From Acinetobacter chinensis (lineage in GTDB: Bacteria > Pseudomonadota > Gammaproteobacteria > Pseudomonadales > Moraxellaceae): a DNA stretch of 64,000 nt. The stretch lies in contig NZ_CP032134.1 of NCBI RefSeq assembly GCF_002165375.2, positions 1,612,001-1,676,000 of the forward strand, written 5' to 3'. Positions 43,339 to 52,209 of the stretch are shown piece after piece. Position 1 is the first letter of the stretch. Each line of letters starts with the position of its first letter. The notes beneath the pieces are model-generated. The model had not been told where the DNA came from. It searched no databases and saw only the letters and a program-made list of their open reading frames with translations. A program made the position numbers and the translations under genes.

Positions 43339-44082
43339 ATGAACGGTTATCTGAAAATTAATGCAGTACTGCCATCGGGTCCCCAGTACAAACGGCTGAC
43401 AGATCTCATGCTTTTACCCTCACTGGTTAAGGATGGACTCGCTGCCGGCTATGCCCTGAAAGATCATGGTGCATATAATTTTGCAACAGGTCTGTATTCT
43501 GAAATGATGGGATCGCCGGTGCAGGGACAACATGGGCTTAAGTTCAATCAGACAAACTATATCAACACGGGAATACTGAAGCCTGAAAGCTTTACCTTTC
43601 TGGTCGTTGCTCAGAAAACTCCAGGGATGGGCTTTCTGATGGGAGACTTCGTTGATAAAACCCAGGCTGCAGATGGTAAGGAGCATGGAACCACGATGTC
43701 ATCCCGTGGAGATGTATATGCAGGTGTTCCTGGTGGTGTTGGACTGGCATTCGGTCAGCAGAGTACCAACGTTAACGGTGAATATGTCCTGCTTGTATAT
43801 TCAGCAACGAAAAACAGTGCTACATCCTACAGTCAGGAATATGCCAATCTGCAGGGAGGTCGGGATATTTTCCTTTCAAGGGCAATTCCTGACCTCGTGA
43901 ATATTACAGACAATCCAGTTGGAGTTGGCTATTCAGTGAAGTCATCACCACTGGGCTGGGTTGCAGATACCGATGTGGTTTATGCCTGCCTGTACAGCAA
44001 AGGTTTCACTAAAGCGGAACTTGAAACATGGGCAGCACAGATACGTTCTGAACTGATACAGCTCAAAGGTATTCAGATCTAA
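43339..44082 (+). CDS. LamG/concanavalin-like tail protein
   Basis: 247 residues. Reads as a jelly-roll lectin-like domain: HGLKFNQTNYINTGILKPES, FTFLVVAQKTPG and the closing strand DVVYACLYSKGFTKAELETW are typical of LamG-like phage proteins. No bases separate it from the SGNH gene, so it may be an accessory of the same fibre or bind carbohydrate. Confidence 0.68.
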   Translation: MNGYLKINAVLPSGPQYKRLTDLMLLPSLVKDGLAAGYALKDHGAYNFATGLYSEMMGSPVQGQHGLKFNQTNYINTGILKPESFTFLVVAQKTPGMGFLMGDFVDKTQAADGKEHGTTMSSRGDVYAGVPGGVGLAFGQQSTNVNGEYVLLVYSATKNSATSYSQEYANLQGGRDIFLSRAIPDLVNITDNPVGVGYSVKSSPLGWVADTDVVYACLYSKGFTKAELETWAAQIRSELIQLKGIQI

Positions 44083-44099
44083 CGTGTTCAGATTCCAGG

Positions 44100-44122
44100 G
44101 CATCCGAAAGGATGCTTTTTTT
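44100..44122 (+). terminator. Terminator before the lysis cassette
   Basis: GCATCC-GAAA-GGATGC: GNRA-loop hairpin and a T run. Confidence 0.8.
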
Positions 44123-44146
44123 ATTGCTGAAAAATAGGGGGGATTC

Positions 44147-44428
44147 ATGCAAGAGCATGAGAAAAATTTACTGCTTATCATCGCTATGGGGGCTTGTATT
44201 GGTTTTGCCAAACTACTTGTATCTGATGAAAAGCTCACATGGCGTTTAGCACTGGGCAGAACAATTCTTGGAGCTGCTACATCAACAATAGCAGGGGCTA
44301 TTGTATTGCAGGTTCCTGATATCAATCCTCTTGCACTGATTGCCATTGCATCAGCGCTTGGGATTTTAGGAAGTACATTTATTGAATCCTGGCTTAAGCG
44401 TCAGGCAAACACGTGGAGTATCAAATGA
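44147..44428 (+). CDS. Holin-like protein
   Basis: 93 residues with two or three hydrophobic helices (LLLIIAMGACIGFAKLL, GRTILGAATSTIAGAIVL, LALIAIASALGILGSTFI) and a charged C-terminus. Size, topology and position before the endolysin fit a phage holin that permeabilises the inner membrane. Overlaps the next gene by a few bases. Confidence 0.8.
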   Translation: MQEHEKNLLLIIAMGACIGFAKLLVSDEKLTWRLALGRTILGAATSTIAGAIVLQVPDINPLALIAIASALGILGSTFIESWLKRQANTWSIK

Positions 44429-44685
44429 AATTAATAGATGATTGGAAACAAAGTTATAAACTCAAATCAGTACAAATTGGCGCATTAAGCGCCATTTTTT
44501 ATGCCCTGATTTTATTCTGTGATCAGTTTGTCAGCGTGTGGAACCTGATTCCTCAGGAAATGAAAAATTATATTCCTGATCAGTGGAAAGAAGTTATTGG
44601 ATGCTTTGTGGGTGTTGCAATGGTACTTGCGCGATTGAAAAAGCAACCTGAATTGCATGGGGAAGATCATGAAAAAACTGACTGA
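44425..44685 (+). CDS. Second holin-like or lysis accessory membrane protein
   Basis: 86 residues from ATG 44425. Two hydrophobic helices (IGALSAIFYALILFCDQF, EVIGCFVGVAMVLARL) separated by an amphipathic loop; charged C-terminus. May be a holin partner or pinholin-type regulator. Overlaps the endolysin gene. Confidence 0.72.
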   Translation: MKLIDDWKQSYKLKSVQIGALSAIFYALILFCDQFVSVWNLIPQEMKNYIPDQWKEVIGCFVGVAMVLARLKKQPELHGEDHEKTD

Positions 44686-45250
44686 CGATCAGATACAGTC
44701 ACAGGCTGCTGACCTTGGCATTGAAGTAGCAGCACTTAAAGCAGTCATTGAAGTGGAGTGTAAAGGCTCAGGGTTTAATGCTGATGGCACACCTGTCATT
44801 TTGTTTGAACGACATGTTATGCGTCAGCGTTTGATTGCAAATAAGCAGACAGAGATCCTGAATGAAATGATGGTTAAACGCCCTGATTTATGTAATAAAA
44901 CTGCAGGTGGTTATGGGCTGTATTCAGCTCAGCATGGTCGTTTAAATGCCGCAGCTCAATTCCATCGGACTTCAGCACTAGAATCAGGCAGCTGGGGTAT
45001 CGGGCAGGTGATGGGCTATCACTGGGCAGAACTTGGCTATAAGTCTTTGCAGGCATTTATCAATTCAATGTATAAAGATGAAGCTTCACAGCTTGAAGCC
45101 ATGTGCCGCTATATTAAGGTGAATAACCTGGTTAACGCATTGAAGCATAAGGACTGGAAGTCATTTGCACGTGGCTACAATGGGATTGCATATGCAAAGA
45201 ACAGTTATGATGTGAAACTGGCAAATGCATATAAAAAAGCCCTCATTTGA
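44669..45250 (+). CDS. N-acetylmuramidase endolysin
   Basis: 193 residues from ATG 44669, with GGGGAAG upstream. N-acetylmuramidase (PF11860-type) domain: AALKAVIEVECKGSGF carries the catalytic glutamate, VILFERHVMRQRL and SGSWGIGQVMGYHW follow, with ARGYNGIAYAKNSYDVKLA at the end. Cleaves the glycan backbone of peptidoglycan. No signal peptide, so it needs a holin. A terminator overlaps its stop. Confidence 0.92.
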   Translation: MKKLTDDQIQSQAADLGIEVAALKAVIEVECKGSGFNADGTPVILFERHVMRQRLIANKQTEILNEMMVKRPDLCNKTAGGYGLYSAQHGRLNAAAQFHRTSALESGSWGIGQVMGYHWAELGYKSLQAFINSMYKDEASQLEAMCRYIKVNNLVNALKHKDWKSFARGYNGIAYAKNSYDVKLANAYKKALI

Positions 45251-45260
45251 GGGCTTTTTT
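45236..45260 (+). terminator. Terminator at the right end of the late operon
   Basis: AAAGCCCTCA / TGAGGGCTTT stem overlapping the endolysin stop and a T run; probable last transcription signal of the prophage. Confidence 0.85.
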
Positions 45261-46839
45261 CTTATATCATATTAAGCAGGAATAGAAGAAACTCTATCTT
45301 CACGGTCCCAATAGCGGTGATTCTGAATCGCTTTTTTAAACTTATCACTGACATCTTTAAAACTCTGAGAAGTAATAAGTGCATCATCTTGGGTGAGTTT
45401 CAGTTCTTTAATTAAAGCCTCTTTTTCACCCAATAAAACGATAGGTTTAAGATGCTTAAATGTTTCCAAAACATAATGTGTAGCTACACCATCATTAAAG
45501 AACTCATTTAAATTATCACCATCAATGACAACAACAGCATCGTAGGTAACTGACGGTTCGCCATTTTGACGTCCATCAACTACAATTTCTTTACCATCGC
45601 TAGATTTAACAGGCGCTGCATTTGGGGCTAATACTTCTACTACAGCATTTTCTGTTTCGCCCCAATTCTTGATTGTATCGATAGAAGAAGAATTAGCGCC
45701 ATTGTGTACCAACAGAGCAATTTTACGTTGCTTAATATCAGCCGCAGGGTAAGCCAATGTACTTAAATGTTCAGATTTGGCGATAGCAGCTTTCTTAACC
45801 GATTTACTTTGTTTGGATGGAGCATCTAACCCCAATTCATTCGCAACAAATTTCGCCAGATCCAAATCAATATTGGCTAGCACCTCATTTATAACCCTTT
45901 CTCTAATTTCTACAGCTTTAACTTTTGAAAGTTCAAATGCATATGCGTCCTTCATGTGCTGTTGTTCATGCTTAGCAAGACTTAGGTAGTGCATAGTGGC
46001 TTGCGAGAAGTGATCAGCAAAGCTTTCTGGCCTAATTCTTAACTTGCTACCTTGAATTTCTTCAGGATAGGTCCGAAAAGCATGCGAATCATCAGTAGAT
46101 TCTCTTGGGTAATTCCCATCTACTGAGTTGGGCTCATAATTCGCTTTGCCTTTATAGACTTCATGGTTTGCGTATCCGCCGCGTCGATTTGTATGGAAAG
46201 GGCAGACAGGCTTATTAATAGGAATTTGATTAAAATTTGCTGTACCTAAGCGGTGCAAATGTGTATCTGTATAGCTAAATAAACGTCCTTGCAGCAAAGG
46301 ATCATTACTAAAATCTATACCCGAAACAATATTTGCGGGACTGAAAGCAACTTGCTCAGTTTCAGCAAAGAAATCATCTGTATTTCGATTTAGGGTAAAT
46401 TTACCCAATGGTGTAATTGGAACAAGCTCTTCAGGTACTAGTTTTGTTGCATCCAATACATCAAAGTCCCATTGAGCTGCTTCTTCTTCAGTGAAGATTT
46501 GTGCTCCAAGTTCCCATTCAGGGTAATTGCCTCGCTCAATAGCATCCCATAGATCGCGTCGATGGAAGTCTGGATCTTTACCATTGAGTTTCAATGCTTC
46601 ATCCCAAACTACTTGAGCCACACCTTGTTTAGGTATCCAATGAAATTTAACCAAATGTGTCTGATTTTCTTTGTTAATTAATCTAAAAGTGTGAACGCCA
46701 AAGCCTTGAATTGATCTTAAATTTCTAGGAATAGCACGATCTGACATCACCCAGGTTGACATATGAGATGTTTCGGTATTTAAAGAAATAAAATCCCAAA
46801 AGGTGTCATGAGCGGATTGACCTGTAGGGACTTCTGATC

Positions 46840-47691
46840 CTAGACAGTATCGTGGACAACCAGCCCCTCTAAACTTTTAATATATTTCTGTTCAAAGGCT
46901 TCTGGACTTAACCAGCCGTTTGCAGAATGTCTTCTGACTCGATTGTAATAAATTTCAATATAGTCAAACAAGACAGCATTCGCTTCTTTTCGAGTCGAAA
47001 ACACACTGCCATGTACCACATGACCTTTTAATGTATGAAAGAAGCTTTCAGTCACTGCATTATCCCAACAGTTTCCACGTCTAGACATACTCTGAGTACA
47101 ATCATTTTTCAGTAACAGCGCTCTAAAATCACGACTACAGTACTGTGAGCCTTGGTCCGAATGAACCATAACACCAGTTGGATAACCCTGACGAGCCATT
47201 GCATAGTTAAACGTATCACACACCAACTGGCGGTCTATTCGATGGCTGGTTTGCCACCCCACGATACGACGGCTAAATAAATCTAGCATCACACATAAAT
47301 ACAACCAACCTTCTTTAGTGCGGATATAGGTAATGTCTGTTGTCCAGACTTTATTAGGCTGAGTAACTGTAAATTGGCGATCCAACAAGTTGGGTGCTGT
47401 AGGCAAACGATGGGTTGAATCAGTCGTATGCTTGTATTTACGTGCAATCCTGCTACGTAAACCAAGCTTTTTTAGCATCCTTCCAATAGTACGTTCGCTC
47501 ATGTTGTAACCTAAATCATGCATGTCATGTACTAATGAAGGTGCACCCAATCGTGCATGATGCTGCCAATATACGGCTTTTAAGTCATTATATTTCTGTG
47601 CCGTATTGGCTTGACGTTTTCGCCAGGCATAATAGCCTGAAGTGCTGACACCTAGGTATTTACAGGCAGAAGATACGGTGACTTCATTCAT
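46840..47691 (-). CDS. IS3-family transposase OrfB (element in katE)
   Basis: 283 residues. Integrase core with the DDE residues: VWTTDITYIRTKEGWLYL, VMVHSDQGSQYCSRDF and the glutamate in GNCWDNAVTESFFHTLKGHV. N-terminal HTH-like segment SSACKYLGVSTSGYYAW. Probably made as an OrfAB fusion by -1 frameshifting over the AAGAAAAG stretch at the end of orfA. Confidence 0.94.
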   Translation of the reverse strand: MNEVTVSSACKYLGVSTSGYYAWRKRQANTAQKYNDLKAVYWQHHARLGAPSLVHDMHDLGYNMSERTIGRMLKKLGLRSRIARKYKHTTDSTHRLPTAPNLLDRQFTVTQPNKVWTTDITYIRTKEGWLYLCVMLDLFSRRIVGWQTSHRIDRQLVCDTFNYAMARQGYPTGVMVHSDQGSQYCSRDFRALLLKNDCTQSMSRRGNCWDNAVTESFFHTLKGHVVHGSVFSTRKEANAVLFDYIEIYYNRVRRHSANGWLSPEAFEQKYIKSLEGLVVHDTV

Positions 47692-47705
47692 ATCTAGATC
47701 TTGAA

Positions 47706-48014
47706 TTACCGTGTACTTTTCTTGGCATGATCTGTTAGAAAGTACACATGCGCTTTTTTTAAGATGTCATTGGCTTCCTTGAGCTGTTTGACTTCTTTCT
47801 CTAATTCCACGATCCGCTGTTGTTCTGGTGAAAGTTGACGTTTGCTTGAACCTGCCGGATTGGTTTCACGAATCCATTTATCTAATGTTGAATAACCCAC
47901 ACCTAATTTCTGGGCGATTGCAGCTACAGACTCGTGTGAGTTTGAAAGTGCATAATCAATCGCTTGCTGTTTAAATTCGGGACTAAAACGTTTAGCCATT
48001 TCTTGAATCTCCAA
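47706..48014 (-). CDS. IS3-family transposase OrfA (element in katE)
   Basis: 102 residues. HTH (RFSPEFKQQAIDYALSNSHE, then AQKLGVGYSTLDKWIRE) followed by a coiled coil (IVELEKEVKQLKEANDILKK), the standard OrfA plan. Sequence differs clearly from OrfA of the 1282-bp elements. Confidence 0.93.
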   Translation of the reverse strand: MEIQEMAKRFSPEFKQQAIDYALSNSHESVAAIAQKLGVGYSTLDKWIRETNPAGSSKRQLSPEQQRIVELEKEVKQLKEANDILKKAHVYFLTDHAKKSTR

Positions 48015-48591
48015 AGATTAAAGTTACGTTATCTTTAGAGGGACGTGCTGTCCATTATTTTGTCTAGGATCATTCATTATGATCTTCAGGCTTAACAGCA
48101 TGAACAAAGTCAGGAAATTTAATTGCATCCTGAATAAAAAATACAGGTATGTTATTACCTACTAAATCGTAGTTTCCATCTTCAGTATAAAACTTAATAG
48201 AAAATCCTCGCACGTCTCGAACAACATCAGCTGAGCCACGTCCACCTTGCACTGTAGAAATTCTGGCAAAGATTGGTGTTGGTTTTTGAGTGTCGGTTAG
48301 AAATTTAGCTTTAGTCCATTTTTCATTACCTTCATAAGCCTCAAAATAACCATGGGCTCCAACCCCACGAGCATGTACAACACGCTCAGGAATGCGCTCA
48401 CGATCAAAATGAATTAATTTATCTCGCAAGAGAAAATCTTCTAAGAGAGTGGGACCTGTCTGATTTATTTTTAAGCTGTTTTGATTGTCGGTTACAGGTA
48501 CACCTAAAGACGAAGTCAGTGTTTTTCCTTTAGGGTCTATGTATGCTTCTTTTTCAAACTGATCAATTTTAAGATTATTGAATTTTTTCAC

Positions 48592-48912
48592 AAGCTACTT
48601 CCTTTTGTCTGATGTTGTTTATTAAATAGTCAATATAAGGTTTTGCTAATATAGAAAACTAATACAAACAATAAAGTTTTATGCTAATTTTAAAGTAATT
48701 AATTGTTTGTTTTATGTTCTGATGTAGGGTGCTAAATAGAGTTATTTTGACTATATAAATGCGATTGAATATTCAGCATATAGGAAAACTTCACTGATAT
48801 CAGGGATTGCAATGGAAGGGCAACAAAGTAGATAGAATACTTACGTTCACACATAGATAATTAACATTGTAGTGTTTAGAAATAAGCCCTCCGAGGAGGA
48901 CTTATTTTGCGA
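48592..48912. other. katE upstream region
   Basis: AT-rich, no ORF worth calling. Holds the katE promoter region and, at 48880-48908, a two-way hairpin (AATAAG ... CTTATT with CCTCC/GGAGG) that would terminate transcription from both sides. Confidence 0.6.
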
Positions 48913-49467
48913 TTATTTTTGCTTTGTCGTAATTAAATTGCTCAGATCATACCCTAGTGATTCAGCATATTTTAAATATTCATTAACTGTGGCTTTCTCA
49001 GGATTTGCGGTGCGACTCAGTAGCCACAGATATTTTTTGTTTGGTGTTCCAACCAGAGCTGTCTGATAATCATCATCAAGTTTAAGGATCCAGTAGTCTC
49101 CTTGCCCCACAGGTAACCAACGTATCGCCTTAGGTAGGAAGCTCACTTTTAACTTTGAGTTTGATGGAGGGTTTTTAACTTTAGCTTCACCAATAGACTG
49201 TTGTAATTTTCCATCTGCACTAAAGCACCTGTTATCAACTTTGACAGTTTTATTTTCATTTAAGGTATAGGTTGCGGTTACATTGTAATCACACTTTTTC
49301 TGAAAATATAAAGGCTTTCTGGCAATTTCATGCCATGTTCCTAAATATTTATTCAGGTCTACAGTATTAACAGTTGGAGTACTGCGTTCATTCGCATGCG
49401 TTACTGCCGCTATGCTTGAAAATGAAACACCAACTACAAGATATAGAATCTTCAATTTGTTTTTCAT
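48913..49467 (-). CDS. blc: Outer-membrane-type lipocalin (Blc family)
   Basis: 184 residues. Signal peptide KLKILYLVVGVSFSSIAAVTHA; no lipobox cysteine at the cleavage point, unlike E. coli Blc, so probably soluble periplasmic. Lipocalin motif LGTWHEIARKPLYFQKKCDY near residue 40 and the C-terminal strand YLWLLSRT. Binds lipids or lysophospholipids; thought to help with membrane stress. Neighbouring genes are also stress-related. Confidence 0.92.
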   Translation of the reverse strand: MKNKLKILYLVVGVSFSSIAAVTHANERSTPTVNTVDLNKYLGTWHEIARKPLYFQKKCDYNVTATYTLNENKTVKVDNRCFSADGKLQQSIGEAKVKNPPSNSKLKVSFLPKAIRWLPVGQGDYWILKLDDDYQTALVGTPNKKYLWLLSRTANPEKATVNEYLKYAESLGYDLSNLITTKQK

Positions 49468-49545
49468 AACAATACTCTTTAATTTAATAACTTTCTTAAT
49501 ATATTGATTTAAAAAATGTATTGTTATGTCTTATTGTAAGAGCGC

Positions 49546-49755
49546 TTATATATCATGTATTTTTCTTAAAGAAATCTCTCTTCTTATCAATCCCAAAACA
49601 TTTTTTCTATCAACTATTTCTTCATCATTAAAAGGTAAAATTTTCACCAATTCTTCTATGCTTAAATGATTATTTTCGATAAGAAAAATATCCTGTTCAG
49701 TTGACCAGTCAGAGTTTTGAAGCTTTCTGATTTTACGTTTATAGCGATGTGGCAT
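49546..49755 (-). CDS. Small protein downstream of umuC
   Basis: 69 residues, highly charged. KLQNSDWSTEQDIFLIENNH followed by IEELVKILPFNDEEI looks like a SANT/Myb-like three-helix unit and could bind DNA. Separated from umuC by 13 bp and therefore likely part of the SOS operon umuD-umuC. No named family. Confidence 0.62.
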   Translation of the reverse strand: MPHRYKRKIRKLQNSDWSTEQDIFLIENNHLSIEELVKILPFNDEEIVDRKNVLGLIRREISLRKIHDI

Positions 49756-49768
49756 TACTTAACTCCGG

Positions 49769-51064
49769 TTAAATGACTTTAATAAAGCCTTCTTTCGTAA
49801 AATAGTTTTTTGACAACATATCACGGTTCATTGACCACTTTCTGTTACTAAAATAGCAAGGTCCAACTGCGATTTTGGTCTTGCCAAATTTCTGTTGTAT
49901 GGACTCAAAAGTCTGCATCAATTCCTTATTCTTTACGCGCAATTCATGGTCAGACAGGAGGTCCGGTATGTACTTACTTTCTTCAATCAGATCAGTAAAA
50001 AATATCCCGCATTTCTTGTACTTCACACCTGGTTTATAAATTTTCTGCAGCAGTGAATAAGCAATTTCAACAAGTTCTAAGACGTAATCAGTGGGTTCTG
50101 AAAACTGGTATGCTTTGGATTTACTGTAATAGGGTGCAGATGGATCAAATGGGCTTGACTGAACAAAAGCCACAATAGTTCCACATAATAATCTTTCATT
50201 TCTCATACGGCTCAGGGCGTCTTGCACATACTTCGACATAGCTTCTTTTAAGTCTTCAAGCTCAGTGATTCTTTCACCAAATGAACGACTGGCAATGACC
50301 TGTTTCTTTGGCTGCGGTTGGTCGTCGATTGGCATACATGAAATGCCGTTGAGCTCCATGACTGTCCTTTGCATGCACACAGTAAAGAGTTTTCCAATAA
50401 TTGCGGGATTGGACTTTGAGAGATCCAGGACTGTCTTTATTCCCATTTCATTTAATTTCTTATTCTGTTTTCGCCCAACCCCCCAGACTTCACCCACTTC
50501 CACAATAGACCAAAAGTAGTCCCTATGCTTTGGGTTCATACCAACCAAATCACAAACACCATTAAACCTTTTGCCTTTCTTGGCCATGTGATTGCCGATT
50601 TTTGCCTCCGTCTTTGATCGACCAATACCAATCGACACTGGCAGGCCTATCCATTTCTGAATCTGTTGTCTCATTTTCTGGCAATACTCAGTCAGATCGT
50701 AATTATTTTTGAAGCTTGTGAGGTCTAAAAAACACTCATCGATCGAGTAAATTTCTTGCTCATGTGGGGCAACGTATGTCGCGAGTATTGAATGAAACCG
50801 ACGTGACATTTCAGCATAAAGAGCATAGTTACTCGAAAGAACCTCAACACGATGCTGCTTAACAATATCTTGAATCTGGAATAGCGGCACACCCATTTTG
50901 ATACCGATCTGCTTCGACTCGTTGCTACGAGCGACAGCGCAGCCGTCATTGTTTGAAAGAACAATCACTGGCACATTATTTAAACTCGGATTGAAGAAAC
51001 GCTCACAGCTGACATAACAGTTATTGATATCAATCAGAGCAAAGACTTTTTCATTGTGCTTCAT
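49769..51064 (-). CDS. umuC: DNA polymerase V subunit UmuC
   Basis: 431 residues from ATG 51064 (MKHNEKVFALIDINNCYVSC); the longer start would lie inside umuD. Y-family polymerase: catalytic FALIDINN with the first aspartate, and YSIDECFLDL with the SIDE pair. C-terminal little-finger domain present. Error-prone translesion synthesis with UmuD'. Overlaps the umuD stop by 4 bp. Confidence 0.94.
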   Translation of the reverse strand: MKHNEKVFALIDINNCYVSCERFFNPSLNNVPVIVLSNNDGCAVARSNESKQIGIKMGVPLFQIQDIVKQHRVEVLSSNYALYAEMSRRFHSILATYVAPHEQEIYSIDECFLDLTSFKNNYDLTEYCQKMRQQIQKWIGLPVSIGIGRSKTEAKIGNHMAKKGKRFNGVCDLVGMNPKHRDYFWSIVEVGEVWGVGRKQNKKLNEMGIKTVLDLSKSNPAIIGKLFTVCMQRTVMELNGISCMPIDDQPQPKKQVIASRSFGERITELEDLKEAMSKYVQDALSRMRNERLLCGTIVAFVQSSPFDPSAPYYSKSKAYQFSEPTDYVLELVEIAYSLLQKIYKPGVKYKKCGIFFTDLIEESKYIPDLLSDHELRVKNKELMQTFESIQQKFGKTKIAVGPCYFSNRKWSMNRDMLSKNYFTKEGFIKVI

Positions 51065-51693
51065 TTGATATTTTTGATGACTTTCGTCACCACTCCCCAA
51101 ATGATCATTTCAGTTTGAGGGTAAATAGGTTTGTAATCTGTGTTTTCCGGTTTGAGCCATGATTCTGGCAGCTCACTGAAAACAATGTCAGGATCTAGGA
51201 GTTTGAGATCTTCAAATTCTGAACGTTGCATCTTCATCGTGATCATCAATCGCTTAACAGTGAACTCGTTGTCTATATATGCAACGATGATATCTCCATG
51301 TGAGGCTGTGTAAGAGCGGTCAACAATCAGTTCATCACCAATTCCTATACCGGCATCTTTCATTGAGAGCGACTCAACTTCCACAATGAATGTTGCATCA
51401 GCGTTGTGGATCAGATGCTCATTCATATCGATTGATTTATCAATGTAATCTTGGGCAGGCGACGGAAACCCTGCGGCAATTTTAGATAATGCGACAGGAA
51501 TTGAGGCTTTTGTGCGGATGCCAATGGGGATGATCTTATTGAGATCTGATTCTTTAATCTTCGGGTTATTCTTCAAATATTCTTTGATTTCAATAACACG
51601 TGATTCAGGAATGCGCACAACTTTTGTTGCTTCATCCGAACTTTTCTTTCGCCCGGCACCTGGACGGGAACCACCATGATTTTGATTATTCAT
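51061..51693 (-). CDS. umuD: UmuD-type SOS self-cleaving protein
   Basis: 210 residues, longer than E. coli UmuD (139) and similar in size to the UmuDAb type of Acinetobacter. S24 peptidase domain: the sequence AAGFPSPAQDYIDKSID holds the cleavage dipeptide Ala-Gly, ESLSMKDAGI the nucleophile serine and FTVKRLMI the lysine. N-terminal basic extension (GSRPGAGRKKSSD). In A. baumannii UmuDAb acts as an SOS repressor; the same dual role is possible here. Confidence 0.92.
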   Translation of the reverse strand: MNNQNHGGSRPGAGRKKSSDEATKVVRIPESRVIEIKEYLKNNPKIKESDLNKIIPIGIRTKASIPVALSKIAAGFPSPAQDYIDKSIDMNEHLIHNADATFIVEVESLSMKDAGIGIGDELIVDRSYTASHGDIIVAYIDNEFTVKRLMITMKMQRSEFEDLKLLDPDIVFSELPESWLKPENTDYKPIYPQTEMIIWGVVTKVIKNIK

Positions 51694-51701
51694 GAGCTAT
51701 C

Positions 51702-51724
51702 TTGAATTAAGTTACATTATTCAA
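51702..51724. promoter_or_regulatory. SOS/UmuDAb-type palindrome before umuD
   Basis: On the minus strand the site reads TTGAATAATG-TAAC-TTAATTCAA: outer arms TTGAAT/ATTCAA with an inner GTAAC. This agrees with the palindrome bound by UmuDAb/DdrR in A. baumannii SOS promoters as I recall it. It lies 9 bp upstream of the umuD start. Confidence 0.75.
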
Positions 51725-52000
51725 GATTGTAAAATCTGCTCAAAATAAATTCAAATTTATAAGTTGTGGATAATCAATAGTGCGTCAAAATAAGTCGTGT
51801 GAGTTTAAGTACAAAACAATTAACAGACAGTAAAAACTGTGAAGTCTGAAATATATAATTGACTATTAATCATGCAATAGTTAAATAAGGTATTACATTG
51901 ACCAGTTTAGAAACATCCTTTTTCTTTTAAAACACAGGGATTGGCGTAACGTAAACAAGGTCGTAATTAGTACGGCATATCCAAATTTAATAGGAAGGGT

Positions 52001-52201
52001 ATGAAAATGACTAATCAACAGCAGAACCAACAAAATGACAACCAACGTCAGCAGAACCAACAGAACCAACAAAATGACAACCAGCGTCAGCAGAACCAAC
52101 AAAACCAGCAAAATGACAATCAGCGTCAGCAGAACCAACAATCTGACCAACAGAAACAGCAAAATCAGCAATCAAGTCAACAGAAGAACCAACAAAAATA
52201 G
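52001..52201 (+). CDS. Q/N-rich tandem-repeat small protein
   Basis: 66 residues, about 60 percent Gln and Asn. After MKMT it is built from repeats of QQNQQNDNQR (30- and 39-bp DNA units, three near copies) and a Ser/Gln tail. Strong RBS AGGAAGGG 5 nt before the ATG, so it is very likely translated. No hydrophobic core: an intrinsically disordered, prion-like or hydrophilin-like protein, as might aid desiccation tolerance. Not assigned to a family. Confidence 0.75.
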   Translation: MKMTNQQQNQQNDNQRQQNQQNQQNDNQRQQNQQNQQNDNQRQQNQQSDQQKQQNQQSSQQKNQQK

Positions 52202-52209
52202 TTGAATCT

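Larger units (their letters stand above)
46835..48072 (-). mobile_element. IS3-family insertion sequence inside katE (1238 bp)
   Basis: Ends TGATCCTAGACA at both sides as inverted repeats, flanked by the 3-bp target duplication TTC (46832-46834 and 48073-48075). Encodes an OrfA/OrfB pair unlike those of the 1282-bp IS3 elements, so it is a different IS3 subgroup. Confidence 0.95.
45272..48591 (-). pseudogene. katE: Catalase HPII-type gene disrupted by an IS3 element
   Basis: Large-subunit haem catalase. N-terminal part (48591 down to 48073) has the catalytic histidine in [15 protein letters not shown] and asparagine near [14 protein letters not shown]-terminal part (46834 down to 45272) has the haem-ligand tyrosine in [14 protein letters not shown] and a flavodoxin-like C-terminal domain. 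Removing the IS and one TTC/GAA copy rejoins EDHNE-VPTGQSAHD in frame to about 690 residues. As it stands no active enzyme should form. Confidence 0.93.

Noticed and set aside
51893..52171. Leu/Val-rich ORF antisense to the Q/N-rich gene
   Set aside because: It is the mirror of the CAA/AAC repeat codons and has no ribosome site.
52001..52201. Short regular repeats as a CRISPR-like array
   Set aside because: Repeats are in frame, encode Q/N-rich protein with a ribosome site, have no unique spacers and no cas genes nearby.
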